The notes under the pieces are model-generated. The model was not told the origin of the DNA. It was given only the letters and a program-made list of their open reading frames with translations, and did no database searches. A stretch of 64,000 bases of DNA from Actinomycetes bacterium (GTDB taxonomy: Bacteria; Actinomycetota; Acidimicrobiia; Acidimicrobiales; JAMCPL01): positions 129,039-193,038 of the forward strand of contig JAKAWR010000002.1 of assembly GCA_021816935.1 (NCBI GenBank), written 5' to 3'. Position 1 is the first letter of the stretch. The number at the start of each line of letters is the position of its first letter. The translations under genes were made by a program, and so were the position numbers. Below are positions 49,611 through 58,964 of this stretch, piece by piece.

Positions 49611-51353
49611 ATGCGACTTACACGCTGTAGCCCCCCGGCTCGCCGGAGCCTCAAGTTCCGGCAACGGCCAGCAAACGCCCGTCGCCGGTTCCTCGGGCTA
49701 CGCAAGGGTGGCGCCGCGCTCGTGATCGCTGTCGCCTCCTGGAGCTTCCTCCCAACCCTGTCTGCGACCGGAAGCGCGGCTGCAGCCTCCGCGACACAAC
49801 AAGCCTCACCTGCCACTACGCAGCATACTTCGGTCCCGTCGTACTGGGTGGCGACCAACGCCGGGAACGTCTTCAACTTCGGCGGCCTTCCCTTCTACGG
49901 ATCGCTCCGATCGGATGGCATCGCCGCGTCCACCCCGGTGGTAGGGATCGCGTCCACCCCGGACGGCTTGGGCTACTGGCTCGCGACCTCCTCCGGCGCC
50001 GTGTACAACTTCGGCGACGCCCGGTTCTACGGCTCGATGGCAGGACGGCCTATGCCGTCGGGCAGGGTAGTTGCCATCGCGGCGGACCCGCAGACCGGGG
50101 GCTACTGGCTGGCAACCGGGGGCGGCCAGGTCTATGGATTCGGCGCTCCGTTCCTGGGTTCGCTGGTCGAGAAGGGTATCCAGCCTCTGGCCCCTATCAC
50201 GGCAATGACCGCCACCACCTCTGGCACCGGATACTGGCTGCTCGACACCGCCGGCAACGTCTACTCCTTCGCCGGAGCGTCCAACTACGGTTCCTCCGCG
50301 GGAGACCCCAGCCCACCCTTTACCGGAATGCTCTCCACTCCCGATAGCAAGGGCTACTGGATCGCGGCGGCCGCGGGAAGCGTCTACACCCTCGGCGATG
50401 CCGTTTTCTATGGCGCCGCATACGGGACCTCCACCTCGCCGGTCACGGCCATTGCGGGAACGCCCGACGGGAAGGGCTACTGGCTCGCAATGGCCGACGG
50501 CAGCATCATCAACTTCGGTGATGCCCAGTACGGCGGCTCGGCAAGCACCTACCTACAGGAGTACGATTCGACCTATCCGGGTGCGGCAGTCGTGGGGATT
50601 GCCGAGGGACCCGGGACCGGCCAGACGCCCAGTTCGCTCACCTACCCATCCGGTAGCTTCGGATACGACATTTCATGGCCCCAGTGCGGGTCCGCCCTCC
50701 CGGCGAAGCCGTACACCATCGCGATCATCGGGGTGACCGGCGGCAGCGCGGACAACGACAATTCGTGTCTTGCGTCGGAGGCGGCCTGGGCCGGTTACGC
50801 CCATGAGGACTACATCAACGTGAACATCCCCAGCACCGCCGACGAGATGGGCGACTACAACGGTCCCTTCGGAAGCTGCCCCACGCCTTCCTCCGGGAAC
50901 GGCAACTGGTACTGCCAAGCGGGCAACTACGGCTACGCTGCGGCGCACGAGGCCATGTCCTACGCTTCGAGCCAGAACGCCTCTGCTCCCGTCTGGTGGC
51001 TGGATGTCGAAGAAGTCGGCTCCTGCACGAACAGCTTCCCCTCAGGCGGCTCGGGCTACTGGTCGTGCAACAACAGCATCAACGCCTACGTCATCCGGGG
51101 CATGCTCGAAGCTTTCAAGACCGCAGGGGTGACGCCGGGCATCTACTCCACGTACCTCCAGTGGCCCGCAATCACCACCGGCCCGCTCGGCGCCTACAAC
51201 CCCGGCGGCCCCCTCTGGGTACCTGGCGCCTACGATTCCAGCTGGCGGGACCACTGCGGAGGCTCGTACACCTTTGCAGGTGGCAACCCGGTTCTCGTCC
51301 AGGGCGGCGCGGGCTACAACAACACCGCTTACGACGAAGACTTCGCCTGCTGA
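49611..51353 (+). CDS. Secreted six-repeat (propeller-like) protein with GH25-like C-terminal domain
   Basis: A 580-aa protein. The first 58 residues look like a long signal peptide (basic start, then GGAALVIAVASWSFLPTLSA). Residues about 75-345 hold six repeats of 40-48 residues built on GYWLATSSGAVYNFGDARFY-like units, suggesting a beta-propeller. Residues about 350-580 form a domain starting FGYDISWPQCG with a central VWWLDVEEVGSC and ending in Cys; the buried Asp/Glu pattern recalls GH25 or DUF1906-type TIM barrels that act on peptidoglycan or glycans. Many cysteines suit export. The enzymatic function is unproven. Confidence 0.7.
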   Translation: MRLTRCSPPARRSLKFRQRPANARRRFLGLRKGGAALVIAVASWSFLPTLSATGSAAAASATQQASPATTQHTSVPSYWVATNAGNVFNFGGLPFYGSLRSDGIAASTPVVGIASTPDGLGYWLATSSGAVYNFGDARFYGSMAGRPMPSGRVVAIAADPQTGGYWLATGGGQVYGFGAPFLGSLVEKGIQPLAPITAMTATTSGTGYWLLDTAGNVYSFAGASNYGSSAGDPSPPFTGMLSTPDSKGYWIAAAAGSVYTLGDAVFYGAAYGTSTSPVTAIAGTPDGKGYWLAMADGSIINFGDAQYGGSASTYLQEYDSTYPGAAVVGIAEGPGTGQTPSSLTYPSGSFGYDISWPQCGSALPAKPYTIAIIGVTGGSADNDNSCLASEAAWAGYAHEDYINVNIPSTADEMGDYNGPFGSCPTPSSGNGNWYCQAGNYGYAAAHEAMSYASSQNASAPVWWLDVEEVGSCTNSFPSGGSGYWSCNNSINAYVIRGMLEAFKTAGVTPGIYSTYLQWPAITTGPLGAYNPGGPLWVPGAYDSSWRDHCGGSYTFAGGNPVLVQGGAGYNNTAYDEDFAC

Positions 51354-51381
51354 AAGGGGTATTTCCCTTGGGGGCGCCTCG

Positions 51382-52869
51382 CTACGCGACCTTGCCCTTT
51401 TCCGACAGCTTCCCGACGAAATCCTCCAGCTGGCGCAGGTTCCGACACTCCACCACCGCATCACACCAGGCGCCGTACTCCGCCACAATCGAGTCGCCGG
51501 TCCCCCAGTAGGCCCTGGGCTCCGGATCCAGCCAGTAGACGGCACGTGCCCTCCTGGAAAGCTCCGCAAGCACCCATGACTGGGACGCATGGTAGTTGTT
51601 CCGGGCGTCGCCGAGGACCATGAGCGTAGTCTTCGGACCCACGCACTCCCCCCAACGCTCCAGGAACACCGTGAAGGCATGGCCGTAGTCGGAATGGCCA
51701 TCGACCCACATGACGTCAGCCTCGGTGCTGATGCGCCTGACCGCGTCCGACACATCCTCATGGCCTTCGATCAGCTTGGTGACCTCGTCGATCCCGTCGA
51801 CGAAAACGAAGCTGCGGACCCCTCTCAAATGAGACGCCACCGAGTGGACCAGCTGGAGCGTGAAACGGGCAAAGGTCGCCACGGAGCCCGATATGTCCGC
51901 CAGCACCACTATCTCCGGCTTGGCCGGCTTCGCCGCCCGGAAGCTCGGCTGCACCGGAACCCCGCCGGTCGACAGTGAGCGCCGGACCGTCGCCCGAAAG
52001 TCGAGGGGCCCCTTGCGGGTGTGCCGGTGCCGCTTTGCCAGGCGTACCGCTAGCTTCCTGGACAGCGGCCTGACCACACGCCGCATCTCCTCGAGCTCCT
52101 CGGCCGTAGCGTGCATTACGTCCACATCTGTGATGAGTGGGCGCCGGACCGATTTCGCGAGCGCCTTTGCCCCCCTGTCGGCCACGAGCCTGCGCCGTAT
52201 CTCGCTCTCGATCGCCTGGCGCAGCCTCTCGATCCTGCCCTTCACCGCGTCGCGGGCAAGCCGCCTCTCGATGGCACCGGCTGAGGGGGAGGTGCGGGAT
52301 AGCTCGCCCTCCATGAGACGGGCCTCCAGCGCCTCGACCTGCAGGGCCCGAAGCGTCCGGTAGAGGTAGTAGACGCCGCCGACCGGACGGCCGGGCTGCA
52401 TCCCGCCGTAACGCGACACCGCATAGGAAGCGACCAGGCGCACAAGCTCCTCGTCATCCGCCTCGAGGGCCCTCAGGGCGGCATCGGACAGCTCGGCTTC
52501 GGACAACTCGCCCAACGCTTCGATCGCCCCGTCCGTGCCGGTAAGCGGCTCGTATTCGCCAGCCGACATCGCGTGCGACGGCACCGGGCCGGCGAGCTCC
52601 CGGCGGATGTCGTCCTCCAGCGAACCGGTTCTTTCGGCGCCGATCTGCGCACCGTGGCGCCGGGCAAAGTAGATCTCGAAAACAGTCTTGAAGACCTTCC
52701 AGTGGGCATGGCTCTTCACGAGCGTAGACCCGAGAGCGACCTCCAGTGCATCGCGGTCCGACATATCTATCTCGTGAACGGCCCGCCCGGCATCGGCCGC
52801 CTCGGTGATCGATATCTCGAGCCCGGCAGCTCGCAACTCCTCGACGAAGCCCGTAAGTACGTCAAGCAC
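51382..52869 (-). CDS. VWA domain-containing CoxE-like protein
   Basis: A 495-aa protein downstream of a MoxR ATPase, the usual pair. The N-terminal helical part begins LDVLTGFVEELRAAGLEISI, with SHAHWKVFKTVFEIYFARRH. The C-terminal 200 residues are a von Willebrand A-like domain with the MIDAS core EIVVLADISGSVATFARFTL and VDGIDEVTKLIEGHEDVSDA. MoxR-VWA pairs act as metal-insertion or assembly chaperones, for example CoxDE for carbon monoxide dehydrogenase. No cox structural genes are nearby, so the client is unknown. Confidence 0.88.
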   Translation of the reverse strand: MLDVLTGFVEELRAAGLEISITEAADAGRAVHEIDMSDRDALEVALGSTLVKSHAHWKVFKTVFEIYFARRHGAQIGAERTGSLEDDIRRELAGPVPSHAMSAGEYEPLTGTDGAIEALGELSEAELSDAALRALEADDEELVRLVASYAVSRYGGMQPGRPVGGVYYLYRTLRALQVEALEARLMEGELSRTSPSAGAIERRLARDAVKGRIERLRQAIESEIRRRLVADRGAKALAKSVRRPLITDVDVMHATAEELEEMRRVVRPLSRKLAVRLAKRHRHTRKGPLDFRATVRRSLSTGGVPVQPSFRAAKPAKPEIVVLADISGSVATFARFTLQLVHSVASHLRGVRSFVFVDGIDEVTKLIEGHEDVSDAVRRISTEADVMWVDGHSDYGHAFTVFLERWGECVGPKTTLMVLGDARNNYHASQSWVLAELSRRARAVYWLDPEPRAYWGTGDSIVAEYGAWCDAVVECRNLRQLEDFVGKLSEKGKVA

Positions 52870-52911
52870 CGGCAGCCCGGAGTCCCGCTGACGCTCTTGC
52901 CAGACGCCGGA

Positions 52912-53919
52912 TCACTCCAGCCCGAGCTCCTTGGCGGCCTTGTCCAGGTCGCTCCTGTACTTGAGGAGAACGTTCAGGGTCGCGGACGTGCTCGCCTCGT
53001 CCACGAACCCGATCCCCAGCACCACGAGCGTCCTCGCCCAGTCAAGGGTCTCGGAGATCGAAGGGTGCTTCTTCAAGTCCATACCCCGCAGCGTCTGGAC
53101 AATCCGCGCCACCTGCTCTGCAAGCTCCATCGAGATGCCGGGCACTTTGGCGGTCACGATCCGGCGTTCCCTGTCGGGCGACGGGTAGTCGAGATACAGG
53201 TAGAGGCAGCGCCGCTTGAGGGCTTCGGACAGCTCCCTCGTCCCGTTGGAGGTAAGGAACACCATCGGGATACTGCTCGCACGGACGGTGCCGATCTCCG
53301 GGATGCTCACCTGGTACTCCGAGAGCACCTCCAGCAGCAGGGCCTCGGTTTCCAGCTCCACCCTGTCCACCTCGTCGACCAGCAGCACCGTCGGTTCGCC
53401 CGCCCGGATGGCCGAGAGGAGCGGCCGCTCGAGAAGGAACTCCTCGGAGAAGATATCCTCCTCGATGGAAGACCAGCTGACCTCCACTGCCTGCGCGCTA
53501 CTGGCCTCGGCCACGCGCTCGGCCTGGATACGGAGCAGCTGCTTACGGTAGTTCCACTCGTACAGGGCTTTTGACTCGTCGAGACCCTCGTAGCACTGGA
53601 GGCGTATCAGGCGGCTCCCGGTGGCGACGGCCACGGACTTCGCCAGTTCAGTCTTGCCGGTGCCTGCCGGCCCCTCCACGAGGACCGGCTTCTCCAGCCT
53701 GCTCGCAAGGTACACGACCGCCGATATCCGGTCGTCCGGCAGGTATCCCGTGTTCTCGAGGCGCCGGCTCACGTCGGCGGCGGACCCGAAGGAGCCATTG
53801 CCGCGACCGCCCCCCGCTGCCCTGCTCGCCGCCGGAGCGACCCCCGCCGCCGCTCCACCCGCTGCCCCCGGCTCGAAAGGCCCGGCCGGCACGTTGTCCC
53901 TACTGCCTGAGCTGGCCAT
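52912..53919 (-). CDS. MoxR-type AAA+ ATPase
   Basis: A 335-aa AAA+ protein with Walker A VLVEGPAGTGKTELAKSVAV, a Walker B-containing PTVLLVDEVDRVELETEALL, a sensor I-type LTSNGTRELSEALKRRCLYL and the MoxR-type tail. The first 35 residues are Gly/Ala-rich. The start lies inside the last codons of proA (20-base overlap). It probably unfolds or loads a client together with the VWA protein encoded 42 nt downstream. Confidence 0.92.
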   Translation of the reverse strand: MASSGSRDNVPAGPFEPGAAGGAAAGVAPAASRAAGGGRGNGSFGSAADVSRRLENTGYLPDDRISAVVYLASRLEKPVLVEGPAGTGKTELAKSVAVATGSRLIRLQCYEGLDESKALYEWNYRKQLLRIQAERVAEASSAQAVEVSWSSIEEDIFSEEFLLERPLLSAIRAGEPTVLLVDEVDRVELETEALLLEVLSEYQVSIPEIGTVRASSIPMVFLTSNGTRELSEALKRRCLYLYLDYPSPDRERRIVTAKVPGISMELAEQVARIVQTLRGMDLKKHPSISETLDWARTLVVLGIGFVDEASTSATLNVLLKYRSDLDKAAKELGLE

Positions 53920-55225
53920 CGCCCCGGATGATCCACTTGACGCAGGTCAGCTCCCTGAGTCCCATCGGACCGCGAGCATGCAGCTTCTGCGTGGAGATGC
54001 CTATCTCGGCTCCGAGGCCCAGTTGCCCCCCGTCGACGAGCCTCGTGGACGCGTTCACGAGTACCGCAGCAGCGTCGACCTCGTGGAGGAAACGCTCCGC
54101 CGCAGCGACGTTACGCGTAACGATCGCCTCGGAGTGGCCTGTCCCGTAGGAGTTGATGTGCGAGATCGCCGCATCCAGGCTCGGCACGACTGCAACGGAC
54201 ATCTTGAGCGCAAGGTATTCCCTCCCGAAGTCCTCAGCGTTCGCCCGCCCGATGCCCGGCAGTATCCGGCATGCCTCGTCATCGCCCACCAGCTCCACCC
54301 CGGAAAGCGCCTCGGCCGCGGCGGGAAGGAACGCCTCCGCCACGTCACTGTGCACGACGAGCGACTCGGCGGCGTTGCAGACACCGGGCCTCTGCATCTT
54401 GGCATTCACGAGGATCGAGCCGGCCATCTCCAGGTCGGCGTCGCGGTCCACGTAGACGTGGCAGTTCCCGTCCCCGTCTATGACAACCGGTACCGTGGCG
54501 TTCTCCATGACGGACGCGATGAGCGAGGGCCCGCCTCTCGGTATCAGGCAGTCCACCAGCCCGTTCAGCTGCATGAAGGTCGCTGCCGCCTCCCTCGAGA
54601 CGTCGTCGACGAGGACCACGCAGTCCGCCGACAGGCCCGACTCCGAAAGAGCCTTGCGGAGCACTTCGACAATCGCCCTATTGGACCGCAGCGCAGTCGA
54701 CGAACCCCTGAGTGCGGCAGCGTTGCCCGACTTCAGACAGAGCCCCGCCGCGTCAGCCGTGACATTCGGCCGGTTCTCGTAGATGATCCCGATCACTCCG
54801 AGGGGAACCCGGACACGTTCGATCCGCAGCCCGTTCGGGCGCACCCACCCGTCGACCACCTCGCCGACCGGATCCGCCAGCGCCGCGACGTCCCGCAGGC
54901 CCTCTGCCATCGAGGATATCCGCCCGCCGTCCAGCCGCAGCCGATCCAGCGCTGCCGGCGCAACCCCGTCAGCTTCGGCTTGTGCCAGGTCGCCGGCATT
55001 GGCTGCGAGGAGCCTATCGGCGTCCTTTTCGAGTAGGCCCGCGGCGATACGGAGAGCCTTCTCCTTGACCGCGCTCGACGCACGGGCGAGATCGCCCGAA
55101 GCCCTCTTTGCGCGGCTCGCCAACTCCCACACACTCTTCGATTCGCCTGCCCGAGCGCGAGCAGCCTCCGGCGCACGGTTTCCGGCTCGGGTGCTGCCTA
55201 CCACGGACTCCGCGTCTGGCATCAT
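53900..55225 (-). CDS. proA: Gamma-glutamyl phosphate reductase
   Basis: A 441-aa second enzyme of proline synthesis: NADPH reduction of gamma-glutamyl phosphate to the semialdehyde. Family motifs: VPLGVIGIIYENRPNVTADA, CLKSGNAAALRGSSTALRSN, the catalytic Cys in NAKMQRPGVCNAAESLVVH, and AAAVLVNASTRLVDGGQLGL with a GAEIGISTQKLHARGPMGLR end. It follows proB after 12 nt. The first 20 residues are a variable tail, and two ATG codons begin it. Confidence 0.96.
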   Translation of the reverse strand: MMPDAESVVGSTRAGNRAPEAARARAGESKSVWELASRAKRASGDLARASSAVKEKALRIAAGLLEKDADRLLAANAGDLAQAEADGVAPAALDRLRLDGGRISSMAEGLRDVAALADPVGEVVDGWVRPNGLRIERVRVPLGVIGIIYENRPNVTADAAGLCLKSGNAAALRGSSTALRSNRAIVEVLRKALSESGLSADCVVLVDDVSREAAATFMQLNGLVDCLIPRGGPSLIASVMENATVPVVIDGDGNCHVYVDRDADLEMAGSILVNAKMQRPGVCNAAESLVVHSDVAEAFLPAAAEALSGVELVGDDEACRILPGIGRANAEDFGREYLALKMSVAVVPSLDAAISHINSYGTGHSEAIVTRNVAAAERFLHEVDAAAVLVNASTRLVDGGQLGLGAEIGISTQKLHARGPMGLRELTCVKWIIRGDGQLRQ

Positions 55226-55237
55226 CTCATCCTCCTG

Positions 55238-56422
55238 CTACTGTCCGTTCCGGACCGGCTCCGCCGGTGGTGCTCCTCCCAGGACCACCAGGTCGTCCCG
55301 ATGCACGACCTCCTGCGGCACGCCCGACGGAAGCTCGGACGTCCTGAGTCCAGCATAGGAGTTCAACTGACCGGACCCGTAACGGGCAATGCCCTTCCCC
55401 ACAAGTTGGCCGCGCCTGTCGACGATCTCCACGGCATCGTCCTCGGAGAAATCCCCGTGGCAGGCCACTACTCCCGCTGCCAGCAGCGACGCCTCCCACT
55501 CCGTCAGCGCCCTGACCGCACCCTCGTCCACCACAATCGTCCCGAACGGCGCCATGGCGAACGCTATCCACAGCTTGCGAGCCGAAAGCCTGCGAGCCCG
55601 TGCCCTGAAGATCGTCCCGACCCCGGCCGCCCTGCCGATGGCGTCCGCAACGACATCCGGTCGCTGCGCATCGGCCACCACTGTCTCCACCCCTGACCAC
55701 GAAGCAATCTCTGCAGCCTGCAGTTTGGCCGCCATGCCGCCGGAGCCGACATCGCTGCCGGGGCCGCCCGCCATCGCCATGAGTGCCTTGTCCACCTCGA
55801 CGACCTCTTCGATCAGGGACGGCTCAGGCTCTACCCGCGGATCGGCTGTGAAAAGCCCACCGGTATCGGTTAGCAGCAGGAGCAGGTCGGCCGACACCAG
55901 GTGGGCCACCAGCGCTGCCAGCCGGTCGTTGTCACCCAGCCGTATCTCGTCGTCCGAAGTCGCATCGTTCTCGTTGACCACTGGCACCACTCCCAGCTCG
56001 AGAAGCTTCGAAAGCGTGCGCCGCGCGTGCAGGTACTGCTGGCGGTGGGACAGGTCAAGCGGTGCGAGCAGCACCTGGCCCACAGTTGCGCCGAGCGCCG
56101 AGAAGGCGTCGTCGTACACCCGCATGAGACGGTGCTGGCCGACCGACGAGAGCGCCTGGAGCGTCACGGTATCCCGGGGCCGCTCGGGAAGCCCTGCTGC
56201 GGACACGCCTGCCGCGATAGCACCGGACGTGACCAGCACCACCTGGTGGCCGGCCGAGCGCGCGGCATGGATCTCGTTGCAGATCTTGGTGACGGCCGTC
56301 TCGTCGATCCCCGCACCTTCAGATCCCGTGAGAGAAGAGGTGCCGATCTTGATGACGACGGTCTGGGCGGTCTGGGCGGTCTGGGCATGGGCCACCCCGA
56401 TGGTCTGCACGGTATCCTGCAT
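55238..56422 (-). CDS. proB: Glutamate 5-kinase
   Basis: A 394-aa first enzyme of proline synthesis. An amino-acid kinase domain (VVIKIGTSSLTGSEGAGIDE, QVVLVTSGAIAAGVSAAGLP, VVNENDATSDDEIRLGDNDR, GSGGMAAKLQAAEIASWSG) is followed by a C-terminal PUA domain (GTIVVDEGAVRALTEWEASL, IARYGSGQLNSYAGLRTSEL). The ATG overlaps the obgE stop. The obgE-proB-proA order is the standard one. Confidence 0.96.
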   Translation of the reverse strand: MQDTVQTIGVAHAQTAQTAQTVVIKIGTSSLTGSEGAGIDETAVTKICNEIHAARSAGHQVVLVTSGAIAAGVSAAGLPERPRDTVTLQALSSVGQHRLMRVYDDAFSALGATVGQVLLAPLDLSHRQQYLHARRTLSKLLELGVVPVVNENDATSDDEIRLGDNDRLAALVAHLVSADLLLLLTDTGGLFTADPRVEPEPSLIEEVVEVDKALMAMAGGPGSDVGSGGMAAKLQAAEIASWSGVETVVADAQRPDVVADAIGRAAGVGTIFRARARRLSARKLWIAFAMAPFGTIVVDEGAVRALTEWEASLLAAGVVACHGDFSEDDAVEIVDRRGQLVGKGIARYGSGQLNSYAGLRTSELPSGVPQEVVHRDDLVVLGGAPPAEPVRNGQ

Positions 56423-57900
56423 CAGGAACCACCTGCCGCTCGCCGGGCCGAACGGCGTGTTGCCAAGGATTCATCGCCTTCAACGTAAACCAGCTCCGCC
56501 TCGCCTATCCGCACCGAGTCTCCGGGAGCGCATCCTGCCCGGAGCAGTGCCCGGTCAACCCCGATGCGTTGCAGGCGATCAGCCACGTACGCCGCGGCAT
56601 TCTCATCGTCAAGATCGAACGACGATACAAGATGCTCGGGCTCCTCTCCCCTCACCACAAAGAGCCCATCTCCTGCACGCTCGACAGCCACACCACCCGG
56701 AGAGGGCCGGTGAAGAACGAACCCCCCACCCCGGCGCTTCGCGTCCTCTTCTTCCCTTGCCGAAAGCACGACTGCGAACAGGCGATCCATCAGCTCGGTA
56801 ATACCTTCTCCGGTGACGGCCGATACTGCCAGCTCCAGCGGCTCCGGCAACATCAACGCGCTCCCGGGTGTGCCGTAGCTACCGGTGCCGACCGGCGAGG
56901 CCGCCGCGCCGCCGCCTGCCTCGCCGCCTATCCCGCCAACGCCCACACTCGCGCTGCTTCTCCCACCGGGCCCGCCTGCGCAGGCGTCGACCTTCGAGCC
57001 CACCACCACCCTCGGCCGCGACACGAGGTCGGGATCGAAACGCTCCAGTTCGGAAAGGAGTACCTTCACCTGCTCCTCAGGAGGCGGCAGGCCGGCATCG
57101 CCAGACGCGCTGAGATCGGCCAGGATGAGCAGGACCCTGGCACGCTCCACATGGCGAAGGAACCGGTGGCCAAGCCCTCGCCCCTCGGCGGCCCCCTCAA
57201 CCAGCCCCGGGATGTCTGCGAGTACCATCTCTCCCTCCTCACCTGGCCCGGGCCGGCGACTTCCGTCCCGCGCCTCCGGCAACGATACCCGCCGACGGAC
57301 GACTCCAAGGTGCGGTACGAGCGTCGTGAAGGGATAGCTGGCGATCTTGGGCTTGGCAGCTGACACCGCGGAGATGAGCGTGGACTTTCCCGCATTCGGG
57401 AACCCCACGATCGCCACGTCAGCGAAAAGCCTCAGCTCCAGGTTGTACCAGGACTCCTCGCCCGGCTCGCCCTTCTCGGCAAAGGCGGGCGCCCGCCGCG
57501 CGTTCGTGAGGAAGTTCGCGTTGCCCCTACCCCCCTTGCCACCCCGTGCGCCGAGCCAGCGGTCGCCTGCACCGGCGAGATCGGCAAGCAGCGTACCATC
57601 CAGCGCCTTGACCAGCGTGCCCGGCGGCACAGCCACCTCGCAGTCCTGCCCATCTGCCCCCGTCTTTTTCTTTCCGCCGCCGTGCGTACCAGGGGTTGCC
57701 CTGTGAAACGGGTGGTCGCGAAAAGACGCAAGCGAAGAGCGCCGTCCGTCCGCAACAAGCCAGACGTTGCCCCCGCTCCCGCCGTGACCTCCGTCTGGCC
57801 CACCCTTGGAAACATGTGCCTCCCTGCGAAAGGAGACCGCGCCGTTGCCCCCGTCTCCGGCCTTCAGGTGGACCTGCGCCTCGTCGACGAACCCGCTCAT
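56422..57900 (-). CDS. obgE: GTPase ObgE/CgtA
   Basis: A 492-aa ribosome-assembly GTPase. The glycine-rich Obg domain (FVDEAQVHLKAGDGGNGAVS, KGGPDGGHGGSGGNVWLVAD, GARGGKGGRGNANFLTNAR), the G domain (VAIVGFPNAGKSTLISAVSA, VLADIPGLVEGAAEGRGLGH) and a C-terminal OCT domain (GGGFVLHRPSPGGVAVERAG, EAELVYVEGDESL) are all present. A Gly/Ala-rich insert of about 40 residues lies between the SKVD motif and the VSAVTGEGI loop. It sits in the rplU-rpmA-obgE order. Confidence 0.96.
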   Translation of the reverse strand: MSGFVDEAQVHLKAGDGGNGAVSFRREAHVSKGGPDGGHGGSGGNVWLVADGRRSSLASFRDHPFHRATPGTHGGGKKKTGADGQDCEVAVPPGTLVKALDGTLLADLAGAGDRWLGARGGKGGRGNANFLTNARRAPAFAEKGEPGEESWYNLELRLFADVAIVGFPNAGKSTLISAVSAAKPKIASYPFTTLVPHLGVVRRRVSLPEARDGSRRPGPGEEGEMVLADIPGLVEGAAEGRGLGHRFLRHVERARVLLILADLSASGDAGLPPPEEQVKVLLSELERFDPDLVSRPRVVVGSKVDACAGGPGGRSSASVGVGGIGGEAGGGAAASPVGTGSYGTPGSALMLPEPLELAVSAVTGEGITELMDRLFAVVLSAREEEDAKRRGGGFVLHRPSPGGVAVERAGDGLFVVRGEEPEHLVSSFDLDDENAAAYVADRLQRIGVDRALLRAGCAPGDSVRIGEAELVYVEGDESLATRRSARRAAGGS

Positions 57901-58034
57901 GGATACCCCGTTCCCACGAAATCGCTAGTGGAAGCCGAGAACACCGGCGCCTCCGTTCTCAACCTCGCCCGAGCACTCACCAGATGCACCGTCGTCACGA
58001 CTCCCGCCGGGCCTGCGGGTGCCTCTCGATGCAC

Positions 58035-58283
58035 TCAGTCGATAACGTCGACCAAGCGGCGACCCTTGCGCTCGCCGAACTTCACCTTTCCGGGCTGGAG
58101 AGCGAACAACGTGTCGTCACGGCCCCTGCCAACACCCCGACCCGGATGGAACTTCGTTCCGCGCTGGCGGACGATGATGGAGCCGGCCGTCACCGTAGTG
58201 CCATCGAACACCTTGACCCCGAGCCGCTGGCCCGCGCTGTCACGACCATTCTTGGTTGACCCCCCACCCTTCGTCTTGGACAT
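58035..58283 (-). CDS. rpmA: 50S ribosomal protein L27
   Basis: 82 aa, normal length: [20 protein letters not shown] at the N-terminus, which reaches toward the peptidyl-transferase centre, then [20 protein letters not shown]. Follows rplU by 26 nt. The N-terminus lacks the cleavable extension seen in Firmicutes. Confidence 0.97.
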   Translation of the reverse strand: MSKTKGGGSTKNGRDSAGQRLGVKVFDGTTVTAGSIIVRQRGTKFHPGRGVGRGRDDTLFALQPGKVKFGERKGRRLVDVID

Positions 58284-58309
58284 CTACCTGGCTCCTCTCC
58301 GTCGCTTCC

Positions 58310-58903
58310 TCAGGACTCTTCGCCGCTCTCCTGCTCTGCCAACTCGCCCGGCTTCGCCACCGCTGTGGGCGCTCCCGAATCGCTCTTCCCAGCCGGCTTG
58401 GCCTTCCTGGTCGGCTTGGCCCGCTTGGACGGCTTGGCCTCTCCCGCCGGCTCGATCGCCTCCGCAGGGTCAGTCGCCTCTGCGGAGGCGCTGGGCTCTC
58501 CCACCTCGATCGGCACGCTCTCCTGCTTGCCCGGCCCACCGACCGGCGCTTCCACCGCCGCCACGTCCTCGACGGTGAACGTACGACCCCACGCGAAGAT
58601 CTCCGTGACCTCCAGGGCGGAGTAATCCTGCCGGTGCCCGTAGCGACGACGACTCCTGGACTTCGGCTTATAGGTGAAACCTCTGACCTTAGGCCCCTGC
58701 ACCTCTCCCAGCACGACAGCCCGGACTCTCGCCGATGCGACCTCTTCCGGAAGAGCGAGAACCTCCCCGTCGTTCACCACCAGAACCGGCGAAAGCTCCA
58801 CCGTGCTGCCGCCGGCCGCGCCGACCAGCTCGGCCCGGACACGACCACCGGGAACCACCCGCTCCTGCTTGCCACCGACATCAACTATTGCGTACACGTT
58901 CAC
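58310..58903 (-). CDS. rplU: 50S ribosomal protein L21 with long Ala/Lys/Pro-rich extension
   Basis: 197 aa from GTG 58903 (VNVYAIVDVGGKQERVVPGG), with GGAGG upstream. The L21 core (about 103 residues) includes KPKSRSRRRYGHRQDYSALE near its end. Roughly 90 more residues follow (EAKPSKRAKPTRKAKPAGKS-type, acidic and basic by turns), rarely seen in this family. The tail would lie at the ribosome surface. The gene is in the normal rplU-rpmA-obgE order, downstream of the RNase E/G gene. Confidence 0.95.
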   Translation of the reverse strand: MNVYAIVDVGGKQERVVPGGRVRAELVGAAGGSTVELSPVLVVNDGEVLALPEEVASARVRAVVLGEVQGPKVRGFTYKPKSRSRRRYGHRQDYSALEVTEIFAWGRTFTVEDVAAVEAPVGGPGKQESVPIEVGEPSASAEATDPAEAIEPAGEAKPSKRAKPTRKAKPAGKSDSGAPTAVAKPGELAEQESGEES

Positions 58904-58964
58904 AGTGTATCCCTCCGGCGGCACGACCCCGCGCAAAGCCGGGGGGCGGGTAGCGGCAACCATG

